Source of the DNA: Shouchella hunanensis
GTDB taxonomy: Bacteria > Bacillota > Bacilli > Bacillales > Bacillaceae_D
NCBI RefSeq assembly: GCF_028735875.1
Contig: NZ_CP117834.1
Location: 3,274,001-3,338,000 of the forward strand
DNA: 64,000 nt
Direction of reading: 5' to 3'
The position numbers and the translations under genes are program-made. The notes beneath the pieces are model-generated. The model made no database searches, was not told the origin of the DNA, and saw only the letters and a program-made list of their open reading frames with translations. How positions within the stretch are numbered: the first letter of the stretch is position 1; every line of letters starts with the position of its first letter. Of this stretch, positions 27,377 through 34,981 are shown piece by piece.

Positions 27377-28201
27377 TTAGCGAGCGTGCATATCGTTTGG
27401 ATCTGCACCTCGACGTTGATTCCGGTCAAGCTGATTGACTGCGTTCATTTGTTCATCCGTAAGCTCAAAATCAAATACATTAAAATTCTCTTCAATTCGA
27501 CTTGGTGTTACGGACTTCGGAATGACAATGGTTTCCCGTTGAAGGTGCCATCGTAATACTACCTGAGCTGGAGTTTTTTGATGTGCTTCCGCTATGTGCA
27601 CGATTACGTCATCCTGCAATAGTTCTTGTCCCTGGTCAAGAGGGCTCCAGGCTTCCACATAAATATTATGCTTTTCACAAAAAGCTCTTAGCTCATTTTG
27701 AGCTAGGTACGGATGACACTCAACTTGGTTCAGAACTGGAGGAACATCACATTCATTTAATAAGCGCTCTAAATGCTCAATATGAAAATTACAGACACCG
27801 ATGGCGCGAACACGACCATCTTTGTATAGTTTTTCTAATGCTTTGTACGTATCAATGTATTGATCAAAATCTGGTGTTGGCCAGTGGACTAAATACAAAT
27901 CTACATAGTCAAGGCCGAGTTTATTCATGCTCGTTTCAAATGCAGCGAGGGTTTGGTCATACCCTTGATCGGAATTCCAAACTTTTGTTGTGATAAAGAG
28001 TTTTTCTCGGTCAATAGTCGACTCTGCAATGGCTTTGCCGACGCCTGTTTCGTTTTGATAAATCATCGCAGTATCAATTGATGTATAGCCAATTTCAAGT
28101 GCTTTTGAAACGGCTGGTTGTGCCTCTTCATCTTTCACTTTCCATACACCAAATCCAAGTTGCGGCATTTCGACGCCATTGTTTAATGTAACCATTTTCA
28201 T
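27377..28201 (-). CDS. Aldo/keto reductase
   Basis: A 274-residue (alpha/beta)8 NADPH-dependent oxidoreductase. The catalytic tetrad is visible: Asp in TSIDTAMIY and its Tyr, Lys in ITTKVWN, and His in LVHWPTP. The NADPH-binding IPKSVTPSRIEENF lies near the C-terminus. It resembles the glyoxal/methylglyoxal reductases YvgN/YtbE of Bacillus. ATG 28201 lies 9 bases after AAGGAG (minus strand); GTG 28210 would overlap it. Single-gene unit with its own terminator. A truncated relative lies at 62.4 kb. Confidence 0.9.
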   Translation of the reverse strand: MKMVTLNNGVEMPQLGFGVWKVKDEEAQPAVSKALEIGYTSIDTAMIYQNETGVGKAIAESTIDREKLFITTKVWNSDQGYDQTLAAFETSMNKLGLDYVDLYLVHWPTPDFDQYIDTYKALEKLYKDGRVRAIGVCNFHIEHLERLLNECDVPPVLNQVECHPYLAQNELRAFCEKHNIYVEAWSPLDQGQELLQDDVIVHIAEAHQKTPAQVVLRWHLQRETIVIPKSVTPSRIEENFNVFDFELTDEQMNAVNQLDRNQRRGADPNDMHAR

Positions 28202-28319
28202 TTTTATCACTCCTTTTTCAACTTGATTATACGCTATATGGACGTGTATGGAAAAGCAGAAGGTTTTAACAAAGTGAAAATCGTTTATACAAAGGATAGA
28301 ATGGATGGAGGTGTGTCAA

Positions 28320-29420
28320 ATGAAAAAGATCATGATGACACTTGGAGGAAGTTTTCTCTTAGTGGCATGCAATACAGTAGACGATGAAGAAATGACTGAC
28401 ATAACAGGTGATGCCTCAGATGATGACGGTGTGAGTGAAACCGTTGTAGAAGTTGAAGAGACGGCAATGGCAGAAAATCTTCAAAGTCCATGGGCCATCG
28501 TGAAGGATGAAGATCGCTTCTTTATTCCTAAACGAGAGGGGACCATTTATCGAATAGACGAAAATGAAGAGATTACGGAAGAAACCGTACAATTAAATGA
28601 AGATGTTATTCAGGAAGCGGAGTCTGGTTTGCTTGGTATGGTGTTAGATCCTGATTTTACCTCGAATGGCTACGCGTACGCGTATCATTCTTATGAAGGC
28701 GCTGACACAGCGATTGAGAACCGAATTGTACGACTGGAATGGAATGAAGCTGATAATGAGTGGACAGAAAATGCGGTCTTGTTAGAAGGGATTCCTGGTG
28801 CGCCAACACATAATGGGGGTAGGCTAGCGATTGGACCCGATGGGTATTTATATGCAACAACAGGTGATGCGGAAGAAGTCGATTTGGCACAGGACCAAGA
28901 GAGCTTGGCAGGGTCTATTTTACGTATGGAATTAGATGGTGCTATTCCTGAAGACAATCCATTCGATGGTTCACTTGTGTATTCATACGGTCATCGAAAT
29001 CCGCAAGGACTAACATGGTTACATGATGGGACGATGTATAGTTCAGAACACGGAGCATCTGGTCATGATGAAATCAATGTTATTGAAGCCGGCAATAATT
29101 ACGGTTGGCCTGTGATTGAAGGCGATGAAGAAGAGGAAGGGATGGAGACACCTATTATTCATTCAGGTCAAGATACGTGGGCACCTTCAGGCATCACGAC
29201 TTATGATGATGTGATTTATATGGCAGGTCTAAGAGGGGAAGCTGTTTATTTGTTTAACCCTGACGAACCAAGTGAATTGACAGAATATGTATCAGATTAT
29301 GGGCGTGTTCGAGATGTTGTTATTGAAGGAAATGATCTTTACTTTATAACGAATAATACTGACGGTAGAGGAAATCCAGAAAGTGAAGATGATCGTCTCA
29401 TTCACATGGAATTAAATTAA
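28320..29420 (+). CDS. Lipoprotein, PQQ-dependent sugar dehydrogenase-like (glucose/sorbosone dehydrogenase family)
   Basis: A 366-residue exported six-bladed beta-propeller. It begins with a lipoprotein signal: hydrophobic 5-16, lipobox LVAC with Cys17, followed by a very acidic linker (about 18-45). Propeller motifs typical of the GSDH/YliI family are ESGLLGMVLDPDF, HNGGRLAIGPDGYLYATTGD, YGHRNPQGLTW and SSEHGASGHDEINVIE. These resemble soluble aldose dehydrogenases that use PQQ; whether this host makes PQQ is not shown. ATG 28320 follows TGGAGGTG. The strong acidity of the linker suits an alkaliphile or salt-tolerant host. Confidence 0.85.
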   Translation: MKKIMMTLGGSFLLVACNTVDDEEMTDITGDASDDDGVSETVVEVEETAMAENLQSPWAIVKDEDRFFIPKREGTIYRIDENEEITEETVQLNEDVIQEAESGLLGMVLDPDFTSNGYAYAYHSYEGADTAIENRIVRLEWNEADNEWTENAVLLEGIPGAPTHNGGRLAIGPDGYLYATTGDAEEVDLAQDQESLAGSILRMELDGAIPEDNPFDGSLVYSYGHRNPQGLTWLHDGTMYSSEHGASGHDEINVIEAGNNYGWPVIEGDEEEEGMETPIIHSGQDTWAPSGITTYDDVIYMAGLRGEAVYLFNPDEPSELTEYVSDYGRVRDVVIEGNDLYFITNNTDGRGNPESEDDRLIHMELN

Positions 29421-29421
29421 T

Positions 29422-29441
29422 CGATTGGCTTAAATCGTTTT
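29422..29441 (+). terminator. Weak terminator after the lipoprotein gene
   Basis: A 5-bp stem CGATT (29422-29426) / AATCG (29433-29437) then TTTT, directly after the stop. Confidence 0.35.
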
Positions 29442-29489
29442 GAGCGCATATGTTACACTATAAATGAGAAGAATAAATGAGGTGATAAC

Positions 29490-29813
29490 GTGGAAGAGTT
29501 AAAATCAGTTCAGGATTGGGATAAATTTCAAGGAAAAGCAACTGAACAAACTGTATTAGTCTTTAAACATAGCACACAGTGCCCTATCAGTGCAGAGGCA
29601 TTTGAAGAATTTCAAACATTCACAAGCGAAAACCCAACTTTTGAAACCGCATATGTGAAAGTGATCGAATCGCGACCTGTTTCGAACCAAATTGCAGAGG
29701 ATTTAAACACTACTCATAAATCTCCCCAGCTTTTTGTGTTAAAGAATGGCCAAGTTCATTGGACTGAATCCCACTGGAACATTAAGAATAAGGCGATTGC
29801 AGAACAAGTCTGA
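29490..29813 (+). CDS. brxC: Monothiol bacilliredoxin BrxC (YtxJ family)
   Basis: A 107-residue thioredoxin-fold protein. The active-site region is KHSTQCPISAEAFEEF, with one cysteine in a QCPIS motif (TCPIS in most relatives) at about Cys32. By family knowledge BrxC removes bacillithiol from proteins oxidised in stress. The second half ends in SPQLFVLKNGQVHWTESHW, as in YtxJ. GTG 29490 follows GAGGTGATAA. The bacillithiol synthesis gene bshB2 lies only 3 kb away, which fits the role. Confidence 0.9.
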   Translation: MEELKSVQDWDKFQGKATEQTVLVFKHSTQCPISAEAFEEFQTFTSENPTFETAYVKVIESRPVSNQIAEDLNTTHKSPQLFVLKNGQVHWTESHWNIKNKAIAEQV

Positions 29814-29816
29814 CGG

Positions 29817-29857
29817 AAAACGAACGATTTTGCGCTTGCGCTATCGTTCGTTTTTTT
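29817..29857. terminator. Terminator of brxC, probably bidirectional
   Basis: CGAACGAT (29821-29828) pairs with ATCGTTCG (29843-29850), preceded by AAAA and followed by T7; the inner GCGC helps close the loop. The right arm overlaps the stop of the small minus-strand frame. Confidence 0.85.
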
Positions 29858-29960
29858 GTTTTGCTTGTTGGTCTTGCTTAAAAATGCAGCGATATGTAAA
29901 TAAAACAAGTAGTATAACGAGAATGGACGCGCTACGCTGTATGATTTCAAACCAAGTCAA
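29841..29960 (-). CDS. Possible small single-span membrane protein (39 aa)
   Basis: A short frame reading TTG-ACT-TGG to TAG: MTWFEIIQRSA, then a hydrophobic span of about 15 residues (SILVILLVLFTY), then a basic, Gln-rich tail RCIFKQDQQAKQKNER. GAGGTG lies 6 bases before TTG 29960; ATG 29966 is also in frame but touches the ribosome site. Its stop falls in the shared bidirectional terminator, as expected for a real convergent gene. No family is recognised. It could be a chance frame; the spacing and terminator are the main support. Confidence 0.45.
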   Translation of the reverse strand: MTWFEIIQRSASILVILLVLFTYRCIFKQDQQAKQKNER

Positions 29961-30144
29961 TGTCATCACCTCATATGGTTACTATTTACAACGTTTCTAC
30001 TGTTTATACGTGAATTGCCTAAAAAAGAAGTTTCCCCTTTAGCGAAAAAGCAACTAGTGCATTACTCTATTTTTATAGTCTTCAGGCAAACAAACAAGAA
30101 TGTCGTGCAGGCATTGCATAACGTAGAAGCATGGAGGTGATTCT

Positions 30145-30366
30145 GTGAATCTAGCAGTTTATGCGTTAAGCTTGTTTGTATCAATCTTAGTCGGTTTAAC
30201 AAGCGTATTTGGAGCAGTATTTTCGCTGCTTTCTGGACTTGGAAGTGCTTATTTTTTATCGTGGCTAGGTGTAGCTGCTTTTTCTTTTCTAGTGATTTAC
30301 GTCATTGAATTGAGTGCGCGTGTAGCAGCCATTGAAGCAAGGCTTGAAGAAGAGGAAGAGGAGTAA
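30145..30366 (+). CDS. Small membrane protein, function unknown
   Basis: A 73-residue protein with two hydrophobic spans (about 3-24 and 30-53) joined by a small Gly/Ser loop, then a helix SARVAAIEARLEEEEEEE-like ending in at least six glutamates. GTG 30145 stands 6 bases after a strong GGAGGTG. A 13-bp terminator follows, so it is an independent unit. I do not recognise the family; the acidic cytoplasmic tail is its most notable feature. Confidence 0.75.
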   Translation: MNLAVYALSLFVSILVGLTSVFGAVFSLLSGLGSAYFLSWLGVAAFSFLVIYVIELSARVAAIEARLEEEEEE

Positions 30367-30392
30367 AGACTAATAAGTTGTAACTTATATAC

Positions 30393-30441
30393 TAAATGGG
30401 CGGTATCCCTATAAAAGATCTACAAGTTTACCGCCTATTTA
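30393..30441 (+). terminator. Stem-loop after the small membrane protein gene
   Basis: A 13-bp stem TAAATGGGCGGTA (30393-30405) / TACCGCCTATTTA (30429-30441), one G-U, 23-base loop. The T-run after it is short, so termination may be incomplete. Confidence 0.65.
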
Positions 30442-30525
30442 GCTTTACTTATGTATTTTATAGGGGATGTCTAAACAGTCCTTTTTAAATCGAAATATAA
30501 AAAACTAGTAAGTCTATTAATAAAA

Positions 30526-30666
30526 TTACCTATTTAATTCGTTCATATGTATATCGCGTCTCATTAACTCTTGTTCTAGGATAGCAAGAAAATCTTCTTC
30601 TAGTTGATTTTGCTTTGCTTTCTTATACGCCTCTAGTAGTACTGAATCAGACAATTGTTCAATCAT
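30526..30666 (-). CDS. sda: Sporulation inhibitor Sda
   Basis: A 46-residue helical hairpin protein. MIEQLSDSVLLEAYKKAKQ, then LEEDFLAILEQELMRRDI matches the Sda pattern (LSDELLIESYxKAxEMNLxxDFIxLIExEIxRRS, from memory). Sda binds the sporulation kinase KinA and blocks the phosphorelay when replication is disturbed. ATG 30666 lies 8 bases after AAGGAG (minus strand); a longer open frame upstream (to 30738) is not needed. In B. subtilis sda is DnaA-controlled; I saw no consensus TTATCCACA box in the 110 bases upstream here. Confidence 0.85.
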   Translation of the reverse strand: MIEQLSDSVLLEAYKKAKQNQLEEDFLAILEQELMRRDIHMNELNR

Positions 30667-30750
30667 TCGTAACGCTCCTTCTACATATAAATCGTTTCTA
30701 TAACGTTCCCGTACCCATATTAAAATAGATATAAACAAAAAAAATACGAC

Positions 30751-30779
30751 AAAAACCTAGCTTACTTAAAAACTAGGTT
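30751..30779 (-). terminator. Terminator of the GNAT-like gene
   Basis: AACCTAG (30754-30760) pairs with CTAGGTT (30773-30779); the A5 run 30751-30755 gives T5 on the minus strand. It begins right at the stop codon of the upstream minus-strand gene. Confidence 0.75.
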
Positions 30780-31260
30780 AGTCACCGTACCATTGAATTT
30801 TGCCGTTTTTTTCCTCTTTATTAAGCGTAATATAGAAAGAATGCTTTTGATAGAAATGAGTAAGCCGGTCGACGTGACCCCAATCGCGCTGAACAATACG
30901 TCCCTGAATATCGCAATTCTCTTTCCATGCTATCTCTTTAAGATAGTTCATACAAATCGACCCGTAGCCTCTACAAGGTTCTCCTTTTATGTCGTCAATA
31001 AAAAGCGTGTTTGCTTCTTTGTATTCCGCTTCTAGAACGAAATCCCACTTTCCATCATATGGCTGACTACAATCATTGATCATCACTTGAAAAGAATCAT
31101 TGTGATAAGATTTTGAGACAATGACCCATTCTTCTTCATCCACTTGCTCAATTCCAATAACTTCCTTCTTTTCTTCTTTTGCTATTTCTTTTACATGTTG
31201 TTGCATACGAATTAATTGAATATCTCGTTTATCTGCCTTTGGTAGAGTAGAAACGGACAT
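30778..31260 (-). CDS. GNAT-like N-acetyltransferase family protein
   Basis: A 160-residue protein. The C-terminal half carries a GNAT-type acetyl-CoA pattern: FIDDIKGEPCRGYGSICMNYL (R-G-x-G-S pyrophosphate loop), then the later strand-helix HVDRLTHFYQKHSFYI. The N-terminal 50 residues are charged and helical, and the middle part is beta-rich. The substrate is unknown; the divergence of motif A makes activity uncertain. ATG 31260 follows AAGGAGTG. It has a well-formed sigma-A promoter and its own terminator, so it is a single-gene unit. Confidence 0.65.
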   Translation of the reverse strand: MSVSTLPKADKRDIQLIRMQQHVKEIAKEEKKEVIGIEQVDEEEWVIVSKSYHNDSFQVMINDCSQPYDGKWDFVLEAEYKEANTLFIDDIKGEPCRGYGSICMNYLKEIAWKENCDIQGRIVQRDWGHVDRLTHFYQKHSFYITLNKEEKNGKIQWYGD

Positions 31261-31298
31261 CTAAACACTCCTTCTCGTCCTTAGGAAATCCGTCATCC

Positions 31299-31327
31299 AT
31301 TATAGAAGAATCGAAAGTGGTTTGCAA
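31299..31327 (-). promoter_or_regulatory. Sigma-A promoter of the GNAT-like gene
   Basis: On the minus strand TTGCAA (31327-31322), exact 17-base spacer, TATAAT (31304-31299). Confidence 0.7.
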
Positions 31328-31343
31328 TGGAAATGAATTGAAG

Positions 31344-31379
31344 AAAAACTCAATGCCGAACACGGGGTGTGGCATTGAG
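31344..31379 (-). terminator. Terminator of the yojF-bshB2-exonuclease operon
   Basis: CTCAATGCC (31349-31357) pairs with GGCATTGAG (31371-31379); A5 at 31344-31348 gives a T-run on the minus strand. Confidence 0.85.
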
Positions 31380-31389
31380 TTTAAGCGTT

Positions 31390-32226
31390 TTATGGAAGAC
31401 TGACTTGAGGACGCTCTAATGAAGAAATGGCTGGTAGCGACTCAATGTCGCACTTAATGGCTGAAAGCTCTTTTGATAGCAGTGTCATGTCTTTCCCTGC
31501 TGCTAGCTTTTTCTTTACACGATTGAAGCGGGGATCAAGATCATCTAGTTGGTGAAACAACAGATCAAGCGTGGTGTATGCTTGGATAAGCGGTAAAGCG
31601 GTTTTCTCACCTACACCGGGGCAACCAGGTATATTATCACTTGGATCACCAAGCAAGGCTTTAACATCAACCCATTGTTCAGGTTCAACTGCATACGTTT
31701 GGGTAAATCGTTCGTAATTCATCACAATATCTTGTTTTTTGGCGGCAATGATTTGAGATACTTGTTTATTTATCAATTGAAACAAGTCTTTATCATTCGA
31801 ATAAATGTAAGCAGGCGCTTCGGGTGCTTCTTCTCCCCATTTTTTGCTAATACTCCCCATTAGATCATCTGCTTCGTAGGGTGAAAGTGTTAGTTGGGCA
31901 ATTGATAGGGACTCAAGCTCTTTCTTTACCAATTCATATTGCTGAATTAACGGTTCTGGTAATTCATTTCTTGTTTGTTTGTAAGGTGGGTATAGCTGAC
32001 GCCTAAAGGTATCTTCTCGCGGTATATCCCACGTTACAACACAATGAGAAGCATTGTATTGACTGAGTAATGAATGTACCTTTCTTAGAAAGACATTCAA
32101 CCCATTAACAGGAATACCGTTTTCGTTTTTTTCTAATGATTCGACAGGACGATTATAACTTGTCGCAAAATAGGCTCGGCTTAGTAAATTAAACCCATCT
32201 ATAATGAGTAAGCACTTATCTGTCAT
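31390..32226 (-). CDS. 5'-3' exonuclease (PolA N-terminal/FEN-like, YpcP type)
   Basis: A 278-residue flap-endonuclease-like protein that corresponds to the N-terminal domain of DNA polymerase I as a separate protein. Acidic metal-binding residues are in LIIDGFNLLSRAYFA, YEADDLMGSIS and SNDKDLFQLI. The helix-hairpin-helix DNA-binding part is VDVKALLGDPSDNIPGCPGVGEKTALPLIQ. It starts at ATG 32226, overlapping the bshB2 stop by 4 bases. Its place in the yojF-bshB2 operon is unusual: in B. subtilis the ypcP gene is elsewhere. Confidence 0.9.
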   Translation of the reverse strand: MTDKCLLIIDGFNLLSRAYFATSYNRPVESLEKNENGIPVNGLNVFLRKVHSLLSQYNASHCVVTWDIPREDTFRRQLYPPYKQTRNELPEPLIQQYELVKKELESLSIAQLTLSPYEADDLMGSISKKWGEEAPEAPAYIYSNDKDLFQLINKQVSQIIAAKKQDIVMNYERFTQTYAVEPEQWVDVKALLGDPSDNIPGCPGVGEKTALPLIQAYTTLDLLFHQLDDLDPRFNRVKKKLAAGKDMTLLSKELSAIKCDIESLPAISSLERPQVSLP

Positions 32227-32906
32227 GAAGAATGCTCCGCTTTAAGTGGGTAGGTCCAGAATCGCTCAATGGTTAAACGTTCTACCGCCTCTTTATTTCC
32301 TTCGTGATAGGCCTTTTCTAAACTTGGCAACGTCCAAGCGAGCTGTGAAGCATGGGCTCGCAATGTATCAAGCTTTATTTGAGCGTAGGGACGGACGTCA
32401 TTTAAAATATCCGGTTTTCCAATCGCTTCCTCATGTCCATTTGAAAAGGCAATGGCATGAAACGTCGGCCGGTCTTTTTCAGGCAACGATTCTAACGCCT
32501 CAACAACCGCTTCCCCAGTGGCATCGTGGTCAGGATGAACTGCATAGCCAGGATAAAACGAAATAATAAGGGATGGCTTTAATTCAGTGATTAAGTCTAG
32601 AATATCTTGTTTGACTTTACCGGGTGCTTCGAATTCAATCGTTTTGTCACGATAGCCGAGCATTCTTAAATCGGAAATGCCCATCTCTATCGCGGCTTGT
32701 TGCAATTCTTGTTTACGAATGTCAGGCAATGATTCTCTTGTTGTAAAAGGTGGATTTCCTAAATTGCGTCCCATTTCTCCTAAAGTAAGACATGCATAGG
32801 TGACAGGGATGTCATGTCGAATGTAGTTGACAATTGTTCCAGATACGCCGAATGCTTCATCATCAGGATGAGGAAAAACGACGAGTACATGGCTTTGTTT
32901 GTTCAT
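32223..32906 (-). CDS. bshB2: Bacillithiol biosynthesis deacetylase BshB2
   Basis: A 227-residue LmbE-family zinc deacetylase. Removes acetate from GlcNAc-malate to give GlcN-malate in bacillithiol synthesis. Zinc-binding HPDDE (His13, Asp15, Asp16) and a second motif VHPDHD (His124, Asp126, His127) are seen. It is close to B. subtilis YojG. ATG 32906 follows AGGAGTG. It is the middle gene of yojF-bshB2-exonuclease; YojF is the conserved upstream partner, which supports BshB2 over BshB1. Confidence 0.93.
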   Translation of the reverse strand: MNKQSHVLVVFPHPDDEAFGVSGTIVNYIRHDIPVTYACLTLGEMGRNLGNPPFTTRESLPDIRKQELQQAAIEMGISDLRMLGYRDKTIEFEAPGKVKQDILDLITELKPSLIISFYPGYAVHPDHDATGEAVVEALESLPEKDRPTFHAIAFSNGHEEAIGKPDILNDVRPYAQIKLDTLRAHASQLAWTLPSLEKAYHEGNKEAVERLTIERFWTYPLKAEHSS

Positions 32907-32928
32907 ATTAGTTCACTCCTAATGAATT

Positions 32929-33276
32929 TTAGCGAAAAGGGGTTTTCGATAGCTCCATGGCAATAGCTAATTTCCCGTCTGGTCCATGACCAGCAAGTAA
33001 AAGTCTGCCTTCTTCATCAAGCTCAAAATGAGTCAAACCCTCTCCATAAACCCAACCAATATCGAGTTTTAAGCCGACACGATAGGGGCCATCACCGGCA
33101 ATTTTTCCGTTTTCGTACGTGATTTTCGCATTCCGAATATACGCGCTTGCTGAAAAGAAAGATTCATCAAAGTGAGAAGCATAAGCACCATTTGTTGTTT
33201 CTAGGTGTAAGTAAACCTCTTGTGTTGCAAATTCGTTTATATGCAGTTGGACGGTTTCTTTATTTATTCGTTCCAT
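32929..33276 (-). CDS. yojF: YojF family protein (DUF1806)
   Basis: A 115-residue, mostly beta protein. Stretches such as LETTNGAYASHFDESFFSASAYIRNAKITYENGKI and KLDIGWVYGEGLTHFELDEEGRLLLAGHG match YojF, a small protein always found next to bshB2. The molecular role is unknown; a helper of BshB2 has been suggested from this pairing. ATG 33276 follows TGGAGGCT. First gene of the operon, with a sigma-A promoter upstream. Confidence 0.9.
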   Translation of the reverse strand: MERINKETVQLHINEFATQEVYLHLETTNGAYASHFDESFFSASAYIRNAKITYENGKIAGDGPYRVGLKLDIGWVYGEGLTHFELDEEGRLLLAGHGPDGKLAIAMELSKTPFR

Positions 33277-33318
33277 AAGTAGCCTCCATAGTAAAGTAAC
33301 AGCGACATGCTATCGTTC

Positions 33319-33347
33319 ATTATAATAGCAACAGTCTTTTGCTTCAA
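33319..33347 (-). promoter_or_regulatory. Sigma-A promoter of the yojF operon
   Basis: On the minus strand TTGAAG (33347-33342), exact 17-base spacer, TATAAT (33324-33319). An AT-rich upstream stretch is present. Confidence 0.65.
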
Positions 33348-33450
33348 TGAAGGTGACTTAAAAGCCGTTAAATAAATGTTATAAAAAGAATTTCATGTTG
33401 AGAAATGGTATACTATTCGTAACGTATGCGTTGTAGGAGGCATGAAGAAC

Positions 33451-34239
33451 ATGTTGGAAGAGGTTGCTAAGCAAGCGGAACTATTAGTGAAAGTTTTAGA
33501 CTATACACGAGTAGGCATTTTAATTACAGATCCAGATCTTAAAGACAATCCAATTGTCTATGTAAGTGAGGGTTTTACGAAAATGACAGGTTATGAAGTC
33601 GAAGAAGTCTTAGGGACAAACTGTCGTTTCTTGCAAGGTGAGGAAACAGATCGTAATAAGATTGATTTACTTCGAGAGGCGATAAAAGAAAGAAAACCAG
33701 TCTTGATTGAAATAGCCAATTATACGAAAGACGGAACGTTATTTTGGAATGAACTAACGATTGACCCTGTTTATATAGAAGACCAAGACAAGCTTTATTT
33801 TGTAGGTGTGCAAAGGGATATTACGGAACAAGTCATGGCAAAGAAAGAATATGAGCGTTCCGTACAACGCATTCAATCCATTTCAACGCCGATTGTTCCT
33901 TTATTGGATGGATTAGCAGTACTGCCTCTTATCGGAGAGATGAATAAAGAGCGGTTTGATCTTATGTTTGATACGGTCACACAAGAAACCGTGCGTTTAG
34001 GTATAAAAAAGCTTGTCATTGATTTATCTGGCCTAACGCACTATGATGCATTTGTTGTAGAAGGGATTTTTCAGTTAAGAGATGTTCTAAAGCTTATTGG
34101 AGCTGAACTTGTTTTATGTGGTATGGCACCTGGGCTTGCCATTCAATCGGTTCTCAAGGGAGGAAACCAATTGGAAACAATTCAAACAGCTAGTTCGGTT
34201 AAGCAAATTTTAAAAGAAGCGTTTGAGCGATTTGAGTAA
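33451..34239 (+). CDS. ytvA: LOV-STAS blue-light photoreceptor (YtvA-like stressosome protein)
   Basis: A 262-residue protein. The N-terminal LOV/PAS domain (about 10-120) includes the flavin-adduct motif GTNCRFLQG with Cys58, and FWNELTIDPVY, NYTKDGT; a J-alpha helix linker follows. The C-terminal STAS domain (about 135-260) has LVIDLSGLTHYDAFVVEGIF. In B. subtilis YtvA brings blue light into the sigma-B stressosome. ATG 33451 is preferred because AGGAGG (33435-33440) is 10 bases upstream; ATG 33442 has only 1. STAS positions equal to RsbR phospho-threonines are Lys and Ala here. An RsbR paralogue lies at 57.6 kb. It overlaps the next gene by 17 bases. Confidence 0.92.
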   Translation: MLEEVAKQAELLVKVLDYTRVGILITDPDLKDNPIVYVSEGFTKMTGYEVEEVLGTNCRFLQGEETDRNKIDLLREAIKERKPVLIEIANYTKDGTLFWNELTIDPVYIEDQDKLYFVGVQRDITEQVMAKKEYERSVQRIQSISTPIVPLLDGLAVLPLIGEMNKERFDLMFDTVTQETVRLGIKKLVIDLSGLTHYDAFVVEGIFQLRDVLKLIGAELVLCGMAPGLAIQSVLKGGNQLETIQTASSVKQILKEAFERFE

Positions 34240-34981
34240 CGACTCACATAACTATGAGGAAGAGCCACCGTTAAGTGACTTCTTAGAGGATGAACCTAAG
34301 AAAGAAAAGAAAGGAAGAAGACGTTTTTTTCGAATAATTGCTTTGGTAGTAGCTTTAGCATTATTTGTTCAGACGGTATCCTTTTTATTTGAGCATTATT
34401 CTTTAAACGCATGGCACTATATACGGGAAAGCGAATCATTGTTTAATGATGAGGCAATTGAAGCTTGGCAAAGCAGTGTCGTCGTCGTTGAAACAAACAC
34501 TGGACACGGGACCGGTTTCTTTGTGAGTGAGGAGGGTGACGTGTTAACCAATCATCACGTTAGTGACGAGCAAGGTCCCTTGTGGATTGTAACAGCCGAC
34601 GGAAAAAGATATGAAGCGGAATCGATAAAACACGACATTGAAAAGGACCTTGCTCTACTGCGTGTAGACGCTGAAAATCAATTGTTTCAACCGTTAAAGC
34701 TCGCTGAACCAACTTCCTTTTTACATGAAAATGTTATTGTTATTGGTCATCCTCAAACCCACTCCTTTATTGCAAATGAAGGGGAAGTGTCTGAAGAAGT
34801 AGGAGATTACCAACGATTGTCGATTACAAACGATGTGTATCCTGGACACAGCGGCTCGCCAGTCCTTTCTCAAGAAGGAGAAGTCATTGGCATTATATAT
34901 GCCCGCTCGCTAGAGGAGAGAACCCGTGGAGAGGGACTTGCTGTTCCAATCCAACAAGTCCAAGCGTTCCTTTATCATTGA
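34223..34981 (+). CDS. Membrane-anchored trypsin-like serine protease (S1C type)
   Basis: A 252-residue type II membrane protein. It has an acidic N-terminus, a basic patch (KKEKKGRRRFFR), one span (about 38-56), then an extracellular chymotrypsin-fold domain. The catalytic triad is His112 (VLTNHHVS), Asp142 (EKDLALLRV) and Ser210 (PGHSGSPVL). No PDZ domain follows, unlike HtrA. TTG 34223 is the best start but its ribosome site (AAAAGAAG) is weak; TTG 34232 is possible. It overlaps the end of the LOV-STAS gene, which suggests coupled translation, and overlaps the convergent ydaT stop by 7 bases. Confidence 0.82.
   Translation: MSDLSNDSHNYEEEPPLSDFLEDEPKKEKKGRRRFFRIIALVVALALFVQTVSFLFEHYSLNAWHYIRESESLFNDEAIEAWQSSVVVVETNTGHGTGFFVSEEGDVLTNHHVSDEQGPLWIVTADGKRYEAESIKHDIEKDLALLRVDAENQLFQPLKLAEPTSFLHENVIVIGHPQTHSFIANEGEVSEEVGDYQRLSITNDVYPGHSGSPVLSQEGEVIGIIYARSLEERTRGEGLAVPIQQVQAFLYH

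Noticed and set aside
27201-27377. N-terminal extension of the ABC-F protein by 59 residues.
   Set aside because: No ribosome site, crosses the aldo/keto reductase terminator, and a strong AGGAGG site precedes ATG 27200, the family start.
29746-30042. Plus-strand frame overlapping the end of brxC.
   Set aside because: It reads through a strong terminator, has basic low-complexity residues and no ribosome site.
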